A DNA stretch of 64,000 nt from Acidaminobacterium chupaoyuni. Lineage in GTDB: Bacteria > Bacillota > Clostridia > Oscillospirales > Butyricicoccaceae. Positions 49,761 through 58,748 of this stretch are shown in pieces. The notes under the pieces were generated by a model that did not search any database, was not told the origin of the DNA, and saw only the letters and a list, made by a program, of their open reading frames with translations. The stretch lies in the NCBI GenBank assembly GCA_047936785.1, contig CP176394.1. One strand, given 5' to 3'. Numbering within the stretch: position 1 is the first letter of the stretch; every line of letters begins with the position of its first letter. The translations under genes were made by a program, and so were the position numbers.

Positions 49761-49789
49761 ATTATACTAAATTTCACGGAAAGATACAA
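49761..49789 (-). promoter_or_regulatory. Sigma-A promoter of the FAD oxidoreductase-iadA operon
   Basis: TTGTAT and a perfect TATAAT are 17 nt apart on minus, 68 nt before the start codon. Confidence 0.7.
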
Positions 49790-49907
49790 CCGACAAAGCG
49801 CGAGCCGCGGCAGAAAAGCAGAGAGCCGCCGCATGAGCAATGTTTTTTTCATGGCAAGGCTCCCGCCTGCGCCGCAGACGGCGTGGTTTGGCCGCAGGGC
49901 GTCGGCG

Positions 49908-49947
49908 CAAGAATAAAAGGCATCCTTGCCAAACGGCAAGGATGCCT
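49908..49947 (-). terminator. Terminator of mgsA
   Basis: Perfect 13-bp arms at 49918-49930 and 49935-49947 with an AAAC loop; the minus tail is TTTTATTCTT. Confidence 0.85.
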
Positions 49948-49980
49948 TTCCCTTATTTTTCGGTGGCTGCGGGCTCGATC

Positions 49981-50448
49981 TTATTTTTCGGTGCGTCTGC
50001 GCATATGGCTTTCCAGATCCATCACATGGCGGCGATAAGGCTGTTCCATCAGCGAAGAAGTCAGCAAAAAATCGGCGGTGGCGCGGTTGGTGGCCACGGG
50101 GATGTTATAAAGCGCGGCGATGCGCAGCAGGGCCTTCACATCGGGGTCGTGGGGCTGCTGTGTCAGCGGATCCCAAAAGAAGATCATAAAATCGATATCG
50201 CCCTCGGCGATGCGCGCGCCGATCTGCATATCTCCGCCCAGCGGGCCGCTGCGATAAGGGGTAACGGGCAGATCGGTTTCGCGGGCCACCAGAGTGGCGG
50301 TGGTGCCTGTGCCGCAAAGAAAATGGCGCGCCAGCATTTCGCGGTGGGCCTTGGCCCAATCGATCAGATCCTGTTTCATGTTATCATGGGCGACCAAAGC
50401 GATATGCTTTTTCGCATCCATGGTCACTTCGATGGTTTCGTGGGGCAT
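49981..50448 (-). CDS. mgsA: Methylglyoxal synthase
   Basis: Converts dihydroxyacetone phosphate to methylglyoxal, a bypass of lower glycolysis under phosphate stress. 155 residues, with KHIALVAHDNMKQDLI, GTGTTATLV, SGPLGGDMQIGARIAEGDIDFMIFFWDPLTQQPHDPDVKALLRI. The catalytic Asp residues are in GGD and DPL, and the His in QPHD. An ATG at 50463 is also in frame, but 50448 has GGAGG at 8 nt and starts the normal N-terminus. A palindrome in its leader may be an operator. Confidence 0.94.
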   Translation of the reverse strand: MPHETIEVTMDAKKHIALVAHDNMKQDLIDWAKAHREMLARHFLCGTGTTATLVARETDLPVTPYRSGPLGGDMQIGARIAEGDIDFMIFFWDPLTQQPHDPDVKALLRIAALYNIPVATNRATADFLLTSSLMEQPYRRHVMDLESHMRRRTEK

Positions 50449-50468
50449 GATGCATTCCTCCATAACTC

Positions 50469-50497
50469 TTTGTAATATCTATAGATAATAATACAAA
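50469..50497 (-). promoter_or_regulatory. Palindromic operator-like site before mgsA
   Basis: TTTGTA at the left and TACAAA at the right enclose a perfect 12-bp palindrome TATCTATAGATA (50476-50487), all within the short leader of mgsA. Such AT-rich dyads are typical repressor sites; the regulator is unknown. Confidence 0.55.
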
Positions 50498-50640
50498 TAT
50501 TTTGTTTTTTCCTGCCTTTATCATACCTTTTTTGGAAAGGTTTGGCCAGAGCAAACGCGGTAAAATTTTTTTGACAAAATGGCGTATGCCAGCGATTTGT
50601 GATAAGATAAAACCAAAGAAAGCAGAAGGAGGCATGAAAA

Positions 50641-52350
50641 ATGGAAACACAGCAAGAGATGGCGCGCTGGCGCGAAGCGGGCGTCTTAAACGAGCGCGAA
50701 CTGCGCGAGCTGGAAGAGATGGAGCGCGGCGGCCGTTTGGAAGAAGCCTTTGCCCAACCTTTGCTTTTCGGAACGGCGGGGGTGCGCGGCGTGATGGCCA
50801 TGGGGCCGGGGCGGTTCAACCGTTTCACGCTGGGGGCTCTGGCCGAAGCGTTTGGCCGCTGGGTTCTGGGCCAGAGCGAAACCGCGCGGGAACGCGGGGT
50901 CTGCGTGGGGTTTGATGGCCGCCATCAGAGCAAGGAGCTTGCCCGCCACGCGGCGGCGCTTTTGCGGGCCATGGGCATCCCGGTTTATCTGTTTGCCGAA
51001 CCGCGGCCCACCCCCGAGCTTTCGTTTTCCGTGCTTTATTATGGCGCGGCGGGTGGGCTGAACATCACCGCCAGCCACAACACCAAAGAATATAACGGAT
51101 GCAAGCTTTATGGGGCCGGCGGCGCCCAGCTGACCGATGAGGAAAGCCGCGCCGTGGCGGGCATTTATGAAAGCCTGCCCCTTCTGGAATATGGCAAAGC
51201 GGGCGCGCCCGCGCCCGAAGCCTGGCTTTCGCTGCAAGGCGATGAACTGGATGAAGCTTATCTGGAAGCGGTGAAGCGGCTGGCCCGCGGCGCCGCGCCG
51301 GAACCCGCCGCGGCGAAAAAGCTGCGCATCGTTTATACCCCGCTGCATGGGGTGGGCGGCGCGCTGATGCCCCGGCTTTTCAAAGAGCTGGGGTTCGAAA
51401 CCGTGTTTTATGCGGCCAACCAGATGCAGCCCGACGGCGATTTTCCAACGGTGGAAAGCCCCAACCCCGAATTCGACGGCGCTTTCACCGAAGCGCTGCG
51501 GGTGGCGCGGCAGACACAGGCCGACCTGATTTTGGCCACCGACCCCGATGCCGACCGGCTGGGGGTCATGGCGCTTGACGGCGGGGAATATCGCCGCGTC
51601 AATTCCAACCAGCTGGGCTGCCTGATGGCCGAATGGATGCTGAAACAATATCGGGCCGAAGAAGCGCGCCCGCGGCCCGCCATTGTGAAAACGGTGGTTT
51701 CTTCGCCGCTGGCCAACCGCGTGGCGGCCGAATATGACGCGGAATGCTTGACCACCTTCACGGGGTTCAAGCATATGGCCGCGGCGGCGCAGGCATGGCA
51801 AAAGCAGGGCGGGGCGTTTTTGATGGCCTTTGAAGAAGCCTGCGGCTTCATGCTGGGCACCCATTGCCGCGATAAAGACGGCATTGCCGCCGCGATGGTG
51901 GTTTGTTTGATGGCCGCCCAGCAGCATCGCCGCCGCAAAACGCTGTTTCATGCCATTCATCATCAGCATTTTCAATACGGTTATTTTCAGGAAGGCGCGG
52001 TGAATGTGGTTTTCCCGGGCAATGAGGCCATGGAAGAGATGGCCCTCGCCATGAAGCGGCTGCGCCTTTCGCCGCCGGGGGAACTGGCTTCCACCCGCAT
52101 CCATGCCATCCGCGATTATCTCAACGGAACACGCACCACATTTTTGCCCGAAAAAACAGAAAAACTTTCGCTTTTCGGCGCGGATATGTTATACTATGAA
52201 CTATGTGATGGCACAGGTGTGGCGGTGCGCCCTTCGGGCACAGAACCCAAGATCAAGTGCTATATCCACGCCTACGGCGGTTCTGAAAAACAGGCGGCCA
52301 GACGCTGTGAGCGGCTGGAAAACGCGGCGGAAAAACTGCTGAGGCGATGA
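50641..52350 (+). CDS. Phosphoglucomutase/phosphomannomutase (PgcA-like)
   Basis: Alpha-D-phosphohexomutase of 569 residues that interconverts glucose-1-P and glucose-6-P (or the mannose forms). The phosphoserine loop is TASHNTKEYNGCKLYG. The metal loop DPDADRLG and the C-terminal phosphate-binding RPSGTEPKIK are intact, and FEEACGFMLG is the sugar loop. It starts at ATG 50641, 8 nt after AAGGAGG. Length and sequence match PgcA-type enzymes that feed UDP-glucose for glycolipid and wall polymers. Confidence 0.93.
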   Translation: METQQEMARWREAGVLNERELRELEEMERGGRLEEAFAQPLLFGTAGVRGVMAMGPGRFNRFTLGALAEAFGRWVLGQSETARERGVCVGFDGRHQSKELARHAAALLRAMGIPVYLFAEPRPTPELSFSVLYYGAAGGLNITASHNTKEYNGCKLYGAGGAQLTDEESRAVAGIYESLPLLEYGKAGAPAPEAWLSLQGDELDEAYLEAVKRLARGAAPEPAAAKKLRIVYTPLHGVGGALMPRLFKELGFETVFYAANQMQPDGDFPTVESPNPEFDGAFTEALRVARQTQADLILATDPDADRLGVMALDGGEYRRVNSNQLGCLMAEWMLKQYRAEEARPRPAIVKTVVSSPLANRVAAEYDAECLTTFTGFKHMAAAAQAWQKQGGAFLMAFEEACGFMLGTHCRDKDGIAAAMVVCLMAAQQHRRRKTLFHAIHHQHFQYGYFQEGAVNVVFPGNEAMEEMALAMKRLRLSPPGELASTRIHAIRDYLNGTRTTFLPEKTEKLSLFGADMLYYELCDGTGVAVRPSGTEPKIKCYIHAYGGSEKQAARRCERLENAAEKLLRR

Positions 52351-52377
52351 ACTTTCTTCTCGAAGGAGACCATGACT

Positions 52378-52938
52378 ATGAGTCAGACGAAAGCAAAAGC
52401 AATCAAGAAAAAAGAAGAAGCGATCCGCAGCCCCATGCCGCTGATCTATCTTGTGCTGGGCGTGGTGGTTCTGGTGGCTATTCTGGCCGCGATCCTTCTG
52501 CTGCCCTCGCTGTATGGCGAACAGGCATCCGCCGAAAAAGTGCTGGGCAAATTCTATAGCGGCCTGTATGGCGGCAATTTCGATGAAATGCCCAAATGCC
52601 TGCCCGAAGAATTGAGAGATACCTTCACCGCGGGTGCCACGCTGGGCGGCATCGGCACAAACATCTACACTTCCTATGTGGAAGATATGCAGAAACAGGT
52701 GGGCGAAAATGTCACCGTCAGCGTGAAAGTCACCAAAGATCAGAGCGGCGGCGCATCTTCGCTGAACCAATATCAAAGCAGCTTCAGCAAGGTCAGCGAA
52801 GTCAATCAGGTGAGCTTTGAAGTGACCTGCAAGGGCGACAGCGGCAAAGTGACCCAGGCCGGCACTGTGGATATGGTGAAGGTCGGCAAGAACTGGTATA
52901 TGAGCACCTATAATGTGGAACTTTCTAAAATCGCATAG
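52378..52938 (+). CDS. Membrane-anchored protein of unknown function
   Basis: 186 residues. A Lys-rich cytoplasmic start (about 1-20) is followed by one transmembrane segment (PLIYLVLGVVVLVAILAAILLL, about 22-43), then an extracellular domain of ~140 residues with the NTF2-like feel of small lipoproteins (VLGKFYSGLYGGNFDEM...VDMVKVGKNWYMSTYNV). Two ATGs are in frame; 52378 is 9 nt from AAGGAG and is preferred. It lies 27 nt after the mutase on the same strand. Confidence 0.8.
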   Translation: MSQTKAKAIKKKEEAIRSPMPLIYLVLGVVVLVAILAAILLLPSLYGEQASAEKVLGKFYSGLYGGNFDEMPKCLPEELRDTFTAGATLGGIGTNIYTSYVEDMQKQVGENVTVSVKVTKDQSGGASSLNQYQSSFSKVSEVNQVSFEVTCKGDSGKVTQAGTVDMVKVGKNWYMSTYNVELSKIA

Positions 52939-52954
52939 CTTTTGATGAAAATAG

Positions 52955-52999
52955 AGCCGCCCCGCATCGGTTTTCGCCGATGCGGGGCGGCTTTTTGTT
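52955..52999 (+). terminator. Terminator after the membrane-anchored protein
   Basis: Perfect 16-bp arms at 52955-52970 and 52977-52992, then CTTTTTGTTT. Confidence 0.92.
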
Positions 53000-53135
53000 T
53001 AGAAACGGTGGACGCGGCGCAAAGAGAAAAAGCGATCAGAGCGCACAAAAAAGTTTACGCTTTTCTGCGTTGGATTTTTTCTTCCGGCAGGAAGGAACAG
53101 AAAACAGCACAGGCAATTTTGTTCTTGACGGAAAG

Positions 53136-54047
53136 TTATTTTGCCGGGGAAGCGGCATCGCCCACAGATTTATGATAAAGATCCAAAAAGCCCTGAAGCA
53201 CCTCGCTGTGAGAGAAATCTTCGTGATAAACGATGTTGGTCTGGCGCACCATGCTGAGGTTTTCGATGGGCAAAACGGTGATCTTGCCTTTGCGGAGTTC
53301 ATCCATACAGGCGCTTTTGGCCAGAATGGAAATGCCCAGATCTTTGCGGATGCAGTCTTTGATGGTGGCGATATTATCCACTTCTAAGATCACATTGAAA
53401 GAATCGATGGATTCATGGATGCTCATGAGATGCGATAAAAACAGGTTGCGCGTTTCGGAATGGGGCAGGCGCAAAATCAGCTTTTCGCGGCGGATCTCTT
53501 CCAGCGTGACCATCGATTTTTGGGCCAGCGGGTTTTCATTGGCCACCACGCAAACCAGATAGTCGGTGTCCAGCAGCAGCGAATGCAGCTGCGGATTGTG
53601 GGGCTTGCCTTCGGTGATGGCCAGGTCAAGCTCATAATTTTCCAACATATCATAAAGATTATTTATGGATTCAGTGATTAACATAATCTTTACGCCGGGG
53701 TTTTGGCTGCTGTATCGGGCCAGCACTTCGGCCACCTCGTTGCTTTCGGAAGTGTGGGTGATGCCCACGCGCAGCTTGGTGAGATGTTTGCCGAAATCGG
53801 AAGTTTCGGTTTTCAGCTGTTCATACATCGCTTTCATGCGGCGGGCATATTTGACGGCAAGTTCCCCTTCCGGGGTGAGTTTCAGCCCGTTTTTGCCCCG
53901 CAAAAACAGTTTTGCTCCCAGTTCCTTTTCTAATTGGCTGATATGGTGGCTCACGGCGGGCTGGGTGAGACAAAGCTCTTCGGCGGCCCGGGTGAAGCTT
54001 TGAAGCCGCGCCGCGGTGAGCAGCGTTTCGGCTTTCGGATCGATCAT
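53136..54047 (-). CDS. LysR-family transcriptional regulator
   Basis: 303 residues. The N-terminal winged helix-turn-helix (about 1-60) contains LQSFTRAAEELCLTQPAVSHHISQLEKELGAKLF. An effector-binding domain of the CysB/CbbR periplasmic-binding type spans about 90-295. It is divergent from the antiporter gene, the usual LysR arrangement, so it likely controls that gene and itself. The ligand is unknown. Confidence 0.93.
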   Translation of the reverse strand: MIDPKAETLLTAARLQSFTRAAEELCLTQPAVSHHISQLEKELGAKLFLRGKNGLKLTPEGELAVKYARRMKAMYEQLKTETSDFGKHLTKLRVGITHTSESNEVAEVLARYSSQNPGVKIMLITESINNLYDMLENYELDLAITEGKPHNPQLHSLLLDTDYLVCVVANENPLAQKSMVTLEEIRREKLILRLPHSETRNLFLSHLMSIHESIDSFNVILEVDNIATIKDCIRKDLGISILAKSACMDELRKGKITVLPIENLSMVRQTNIVYHEDFSHSEVLQGFLDLYHKSVGDAASPAK

Positions 54048-54095
54048 TTTCTCACATCCATTAAAAATATTGATATTATAGTAATAAATTATGAT
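54048..54095. promoter_or_regulatory. AT-rich LysR operator region
   Basis: The start of the divergent gap is very AT-rich, with repeated TATTAT/ATAATA blocks and several T-N11-A candidates. It lies between the lysR start and the antiporter -35. I cannot name one site with certainty. Confidence 0.4.
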
Positions 54096-54124
54096 TTGCT
54101 TTTATAATAATCACAGTATATCAT
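54096..54124 (+). promoter_or_regulatory. Promoter of the antiporter-mgtC unit
   Basis: TTGCTT and TATCAT are 17 nt apart, about 95 nt before the antiporter start. The moderate match fits LysR activation. Confidence 0.5.
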
Positions 54125-54219
54125 GGGGAAAACAAAAAACCAACCCCCGTGGCTTTGCGCCGCTGTTTTTTTTTTGCGGCGGGCGGGCAAAAAACGGGGC
54201 AGAAAGGAGAAACGGTTTT

Positions 54220-55677
54220 ATGCTTCAGGGGTTTTATCAAAAACTGGGCGAAGCTTCCCCCGGCGCCATCATTTTATCGCTGGCGCTGATGCTGTTTTTA
54301 GGCTTTGCCATGACCCGCGTCACCAAGCGGCTGCGGCTGCCGGATGTGACGGCGTACATCCTCACGGGCATTGTGATCGGCCCGTTTTGTTTAGACCTGA
54401 TCTCGCCCAAAGTGATCGCCGCCACTGATTTTTTATCGGATATCGCGCTGGCGTTCATCGCTTTCAGCGTGGGGGAATTTTTCCGCGTGGAAACTTTGAA
54501 GAAAAACGGCATGCGGGTGGTCATCATCACCGTGATGGAAGCCTGCGTGGCTTCGCTGGCGGTGTTCGCGGTCACTTATTATGCGATGGGCCTTTCCATG
54601 GCGTTTTCAGCGGTTCTGGCGGCGCTGGCGGCGGCCACCGCGCCGGCTTCCACCATGATGACCATTCGCCAGACCCACGCCAGGGGCGATCTGGTGGATA
54701 CGCTGCTTCAGGTGGTGGCGCTGGATGATGTGGTGGGCCTTGTGGCCTACAGCGCGGCCATTTCGGTGGCGCTTTCTTCTTTGGCGGGGGCCAAACAGGT
54801 CAGCCATTTTCAGCTGGTGATGATGCCGATTTTATTGAATGCGGGCGTTTTGCTGCTGGGCGGGCTGTTCGGGCTGCTGCTCAAAGCGTTTCTCAACCGC
54901 AGGCATTCCACCGATAACCGCCTCATCATCGCGGTGGGGCTGCTGTTCGCCTTTTGCGGCATCTGCGTTTCACTGGGCGCTTCGCCCTTGCTGGGCTGCA
55001 TGTCGATGGGCATGGTCTATATCAATGTTACGGGCGATGAAAAGCTGTTCATGCAGCTGAATTATTTCAGCCCGCCCATCCTGCTGTTGTTTTTCGTGCG
55101 CTCGGGCCTTGGGTTCCGGCTGGATACGCTGGTTTCCTCGGCGGGCCGTGTGGGCGGCTTTTCGCTGCTCACCGTGGGCATCGTTTACTTTTTCGTGCGC
55201 ATTTTCGGCAAATACGGCGGCGCCTATCTGGGATGCCTGATGACGAAAAAGCCTGTTTTAACGCGCAACTATCTGGGCCTGGCGCTGATCCCGCAGGCGG
55301 GGGTGGCCATCGGCCTTGCCGCCATGTGCGCCCGCGTTTTGGGCAAAGAGATGGGCGGCCAGCTGCAAACCATCATTTTGGCTTCCAGTGTGCTTTATGA
55401 AATGGTGGGGCCGGCCTGCGCCAAGCTTTCGCTTTATCTTTCCAAATCTTATTCCAACAAGCTGGAAGAAGTCACGGCGGTGGAAACGGTGACGCCCCAG
55501 GGGCAGCAGCGCGCCCCGGTGGAGGTGCTCATCGACCGGCTGGCGCAGATCCAGAAAGAATTGCCGCCCCGCCGGGAACCCGAGGTCTCGCCCGAAGAAC
55601 AGGCGTTTTTGCAGGCGGCGGAAGACCAGATGGAAGAAATGACACAGATCTATCACGGAAGATTTTTAAACCGATAA
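54220..55677 (+). CDS. Cation/proton antiporter, CPA2 type
   Basis: Membrane antiporter of 485 residues with about 12 helices. The unwound-helix motif ATAPASTM (139-146) and the paired acidic residues VALDD (Asp169, Asp170) are those of electrogenic CPA2 exchangers such as NapA. A charged cytoplasmic tail of ~85 residues, Glu/Gln-rich, follows the last helix. The frame is open from 54091, but ATG 54220 follows AAAGGAG and starts MLQGFYQ. The cation (Na+ or K+) is not readable. Confidence 0.9.
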   Translation: MLQGFYQKLGEASPGAIILSLALMLFLGFAMTRVTKRLRLPDVTAYILTGIVIGPFCLDLISPKVIAATDFLSDIALAFIAFSVGEFFRVETLKKNGMRVVIITVMEACVASLAVFAVTYYAMGLSMAFSAVLAALAAATAPASTMMTIRQTHARGDLVDTLLQVVALDDVVGLVAYSAAISVALSSLAGAKQVSHFQLVMMPILLNAGVLLLGGLFGLLLKAFLNRRHSTDNRLIIAVGLLFAFCGICVSLGASPLLGCMSMGMVYINVTGDEKLFMQLNYFSPPILLLFFVRSGLGFRLDTLVSSAGRVGGFSLLTVGIVYFFVRIFGKYGGAYLGCLMTKKPVLTRNYLGLALIPQAGVAIGLAAMCARVLGKEMGGQLQTIILASSVLYEMVGPACAKLSLYLSKSYSNKLEEVTAVETVTPQGQQRAPVEVLIDRLAQIQKELPPRREPEVSPEEQAFLQAAEDQMEEMTQIYHGRFLNR

Positions 55678-55692
55678 AGGAGGAAACGATCT

Positions 55693-56421
55693 ATGCAGGC
55701 TGTTTTTCAAGATCCCATCGCGATGTTTTTGGGGAACTGGTCGATGGAACTCAATGGATTTTCGATTTTGCTCAGGGTGGTGCTTTCGTTTTTGCTGGCG
55801 GCGCTCATCGGCTGTGAACGCGCCAACAAACGCCATTCGGCGGGGCTGAGAACCTTTATTCTGGTTTCGCTGGCGGCCACGATGGCGATGATGCTGGATG
55901 AATTTCTCATCTTCACCTGCGGCTCGGTGTTCCCCGTTATTTCGCCCGCCGCTGTGGTGGCCATCGCCATCATCAGCAACAATTCTATTTTATACAGCTC
56001 AAAAAACCGCATCAAAGGCCTTACCACGGCGGTGGGGCTGTGGGCCAGCGGCATCATCGGGCTGGCGCTGGGCGGCGGATTTTATACGGCCGCGCTGGTG
56101 GGCTTTCTGGCTCTGTTCGGCTGTTTGTGGCTGCTGCCCGGGGCGGAAGCTTATTTGAAAGACCGTTCCAACCATTTCGAGATCCACCTGGAACTGAAAG
56201 AAAAGCATTATTTGCAGGAATTCATGGCCACCATCCGCAAACTGGGCCTGGTGATCGATGATATCGAAGCAAACCCCGCTTATCTGAATTCGGGGCTGGG
56301 CGTGTTTTCTATTTTGCTGGATATCAAAGGCGAAGAGCTGAAAAAATATAAGACCCACAGCGAGATCATCGAAGCGCTGGGCACGCTGGATTATGTCAAC
56401 TATATCGAAGAACTGCGCTGA
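55693..56421 (+). CDS. MgtC/SapB-family membrane protein
   Basis: 242 residues. The MgtC core is clear in helices 2-5 (LLAALIGCERANKRHSAGLRTFILVSLAATMAM), with the family Arg-Thr after Gly-Leu. A soluble C-terminal domain of ~90 residues (HLELKEKHYLQEFMATIRKLGL) is ACT-like in length. It starts 15 nt after the antiporter with AAAGGAGG, so both are co-expressed. The family is tied to Mg2+ limitation and membrane potential, not transport itself. Confidence 0.9.
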   Translation: MQAVFQDPIAMFLGNWSMELNGFSILLRVVLSFLLAALIGCERANKRHSAGLRTFILVSLAATMAMMLDEFLIFTCGSVFPVISPAAVVAIAIISNNSILYSSKNRIKGLTTAVGLWASGIIGLALGGGFYTAALVGFLALFGCLWLLPGAEAYLKDRSNHFEIHLELKEKHYLQEFMATIRKLGLVIDDIEANPAYLNSGLGVFSILLDIKGEELKKYKTHSEIIEALGTLDYVNYIEELR

Positions 56422-56544
56422 TCGAGCGGCCGCAAACCAAAGGCGCAGGGGCGCGCAATGCGCCCTTATGGCGTTCAGGCGCTATCGGGAGCCGGGATGC
56501 AGGGAACAGCCTTGAGCGCTGCCTCACAGGTTCCGCAGCATGAT

Positions 56545-56585
56545 AAAAAAGCTCCCGCCGTGTGTAAACGGGCGGGAGCTTTTGC
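56545..56585. terminator. Bidirectional terminator between mgtC-like gene and alcohol dehydrogenase
   Basis: Perfect 10-bp arms at 56550-56559 and 56571-56580. The T run is strong on minus (six T) and weaker on plus. A smaller GGGCGC hairpin lies near 56449-56467. Confidence 0.85.
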
Positions 56586-56624
56586 TGTTTGGCAGCCTGC
56601 GGGGAAAAAGCGCCGAAGGGCGCG

Positions 56625-57701
56625 TTATTTCAGCAAGGAAGCGTCGGGGGTCACGATGATCTTCACCTGTTCTTTTTTTGCGGGGCCGGTCAGGGTGTTG
56701 AAGCCTTCGGTGACCAGATCATCCAAAGCGATCTTTTTGGTGATATAGCCGTTTGCGGGGATGCGGCCGTCGCCCATCATTTCGATGACGGTGGGGAAGT
56801 TGTTATTATAGCAGATGCTGCCCACGATGGTTTTTTCCGTCAGGACCTGATCGTTAAGGTTGAAGGTAACGGGCTTTTCCCAAATGCTGGTGATGACCAG
56901 AGTGCCCGCGAAATGGATGGCCTGCCGCGCCAGATCGAAGCATTGCTGCGAGCCGGTGGTTTCAAAGGCCACATCGGCGCCGATGCCGTTTGTCAGCTTG
57001 CGGATCTCGGCCGCCACATCGGTCTCGCCCGGGTCGAGCACCACATCCGCGCCCGAATTGAGGGCATACTGCTGGCGGATGGATCTGCGCTGCACCACGA
57101 TGATCTGAGAAGCGCCCATGGCTTTCAGACATTCAATGGTGGCAAGGCCGATGGGGCCCGCGCCCGTTACGATGGCGCTCTGGCCTTTTTCAAAATGGCC
57201 CACTTCCAAAGAATGCATGGCAACGCTCATGGGTTCCACCAGAGCAGCCTTTTCATAGCTGAGGGAATCGGGGATCTTATGCACAAATTCGGCCGGGAAA
57301 GTGGTATATTCGGCAAAACCGCCGCCGCCGCCCGCCAAACCGTGGAAGCCCAGCTTTTCGCAGAGGTGATGCTTGCCCGCTCTGCAGGCCGCGCATTCGC
57401 CGCAGACCACCAGAGGTTCCACCACCACGCGGTCGCCCGGTTTTAAATGGGTGACTTTGCCGCCCACTTCCACCACTTCGCCCGAAAATTCATGGCCCAG
57501 CACCACCGGCGCTTTTTCGCCCGTGATGGGGTGGGGCTGCTCTACGGGAATGAAAATGGGGCCCATCAGAAATTCATGCAGATCGCTGCCGCAGATGCCG
57601 CACCATTTCACTTTCACTTTAACGGTATTCTCTTTTACCTGGGGTTCGGGGATCTCTTCGATGCGGATATCGCCCGCCTGATGCCAGCGTGCTGCTTTCA
57701 T
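56625..57701 (-). CDS. Zinc-dependent alcohol dehydrogenase, 2,3-butanediol dehydrogenase-like
   Basis: Medium-chain dehydrogenase of 358 residues. Catalytic zinc: Cys in WCGICGSD, the GHEFSGEV His-Glu, and a downstream Glu. The structural zinc site is CGECAACRAGKHHLC with four Cys. The NAD(P) motif TGAGPIGLATIECLKAMG is followed by VVQRRS, where the usual acidic residue is Gln, hinting at NADP(H). The MGPIFIPVEQPHPITGEKAPVVLGHE segment matches (R,R)-butanediol dehydrogenases. Monocistronic with its own promoter. Confidence 0.9.
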   Translation of the reverse strand: MKAARWHQAGDIRIEEIPEPQVKENTVKVKVKWCGICGSDLHEFLMGPIFIPVEQPHPITGEKAPVVLGHEFSGEVVEVGGKVTHLKPGDRVVVEPLVVCGECAACRAGKHHLCEKLGFHGLAGGGGGFAEYTTFPAEFVHKIPDSLSYEKAALVEPMSVAMHSLEVGHFEKGQSAIVTGAGPIGLATIECLKAMGASQIIVVQRRSIRQQYALNSGADVVLDPGETDVAAEIRKLTNGIGADVAFETTGSQQCFDLARQAIHFAGTLVITSIWEKPVTFNLNDQVLTEKTIVGSICYNNNFPTVIEMMGDGRIPANGYITKKIALDDLVTEGFNTLTGPAKKEQVKIIVTPDASLLK

Positions 57702-57754
57702 AGGAAAACCTCCTGATCCTGTTGAAAAACAGGGTATGTTTTTGTTTCGGCATC

Positions 57755-57783
57755 AGTATAGGACTTTGTTATAAATTTGTCAA
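57755..57783 (-). promoter_or_regulatory. Sigma-A promoter of the alcohol dehydrogenase
   Basis: A perfect TTGACA and TATACT are 17 nt apart on minus, 54 nt before the start. Confidence 0.85.
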
Positions 57784-57839
57784 TTACTTTTTTGCAGATT
57801 TTACAGGAATAATACAAAGGGCGGGCGGCCGAAAAAAGG

Positions 57840-57869
57840 TTGCGCGGCCCCGGCCGCCTGCCTTATAAT
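57840..57869 (+). promoter_or_regulatory. Possible promoter of the HAD phosphatase
   Basis: A perfect TATAAT lies 50 nt before the start codon, with TTGCGC 18 nt upstream of it. Confidence 0.45.
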
Positions 57870-57919
57870 GAAAACTGAATGAAAAGGAAGCTGAAAAGCG
57901 GCGGAAAGAAGGCGAATGC

Positions 57920-58609
57920 GTGTTGGAACAGGCGATTTTTTGGGATTTTGACGGCACTTTGGTCTATTCACATAAATTGTGGACAACGGCGGTTTTTGAG
58001 GTGATGCAGGAACAGACGCCGAGGCACGGGGTGGCGTTTGACGCGCTGCGCGAGGATATGCGGCAGGGCTACCCGTGGGATCGCCATGATGAAGATCTTT
58101 CCGCGGTGAAGGGCGAAGCGTTCTGGGATTTTATGCGGCAGCATTTTGAAACGGTTTATCAAAAGCATGGCCTTGCCCCCGAAGAAGCCCGGCGGCTTGC
58201 CCCGCTGGTGCGCCAAAAGATCCTCGATCCCACCCGATATTTTTTATATGAAGATACCCACGAGATCCTGCAATATGCGCTTTCGCGGGGGTGGAAGAAT
58301 TACATCCTTTCCAACAATTACCCTGAGCTGGAAGAAACCATGGAAAAACTGGGCATCGCCCGCTATTTCAGCGGCGCGGTGGTTTCGGGCAAGATCGGGC
58401 TGGATAAGCCGCGCCCTGAGATCTTTCACTATGCGCTGCGCCTTGCGGGGAACCCTCGGCGCTGCATGATGGTGGGCGACAACCCTGTGGCCGATATCGA
58501 GGGCGCCCGCGCGGTGGGCATCCCCACGGTCATGGTGCATCGCCAGGCCGAAAACACGGCGGATCACTGGTTCGCCCGGCTGCGCGAGATCGAGCCGCTG
58601 CTGGATTGA
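57920..58609 (+). CDS. HAD-superfamily phosphatase, subfamily IA
   Basis: 229 residues. Motif I FWDFDGTL is near 7-14, with the nucleophile and acid Asp residues. Motif II is LSNNYPE, motif III Lys is in GLDKPRPEIF, and motif IV is MVGDNPVADIEGARA. An all-helical cap lies between about 18 and 100. It starts at GTG 57920 after GAAAGAAGG. Likely a small phosphate-ester hydrolase; the substrate is not known. Confidence 0.89.
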   Translation: MLEQAIFWDFDGTLVYSHKLWTTAVFEVMQEQTPRHGVAFDALREDMRQGYPWDRHDEDLSAVKGEAFWDFMRQHFETVYQKHGLAPEEARRLAPLVRQKILDPTRYFLYEDTHEILQYALSRGWKNYILSNNYPELEETMEKLGIARYFSGAVVSGKIGLDKPRPEIFHYALRLAGNPRRCMMVGDNPVADIEGARAVGIPTVMVHRQAENTADHWFARLREIEPLLD

Positions 58610-58700
58610 TTGCGCCTGATGAAAAAAACGGCCGCGCAGGCAGAAAGCGCCCCCAAAAGCGCCTGTTTGCGCTTTGGACGATGGCCTCTTTAAACAGCAA

Positions 58701-58737
58701 ACCCCCGTCTGCCAAAAGGCAGACGGGGGTTTTTTTA
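58701..58737. terminator. Terminator between HAD gene and FtsX permease
   Basis: Perfect 13-bp arms at 58701-58713 and 58718-58730, then seven T on plus. It is bidirectional enough to end the minus-strand permease as well. Confidence 0.9.
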
Positions 58738-58748
58738 AGCGTTCTTGC

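Noticed and set aside
54091..54219. Extended N-terminus of the antiporter
   Set aside because: The extension is low-complexity and overlaps the promoter; ATG 54220 follows AAAGGAG and begins the first helix normally.
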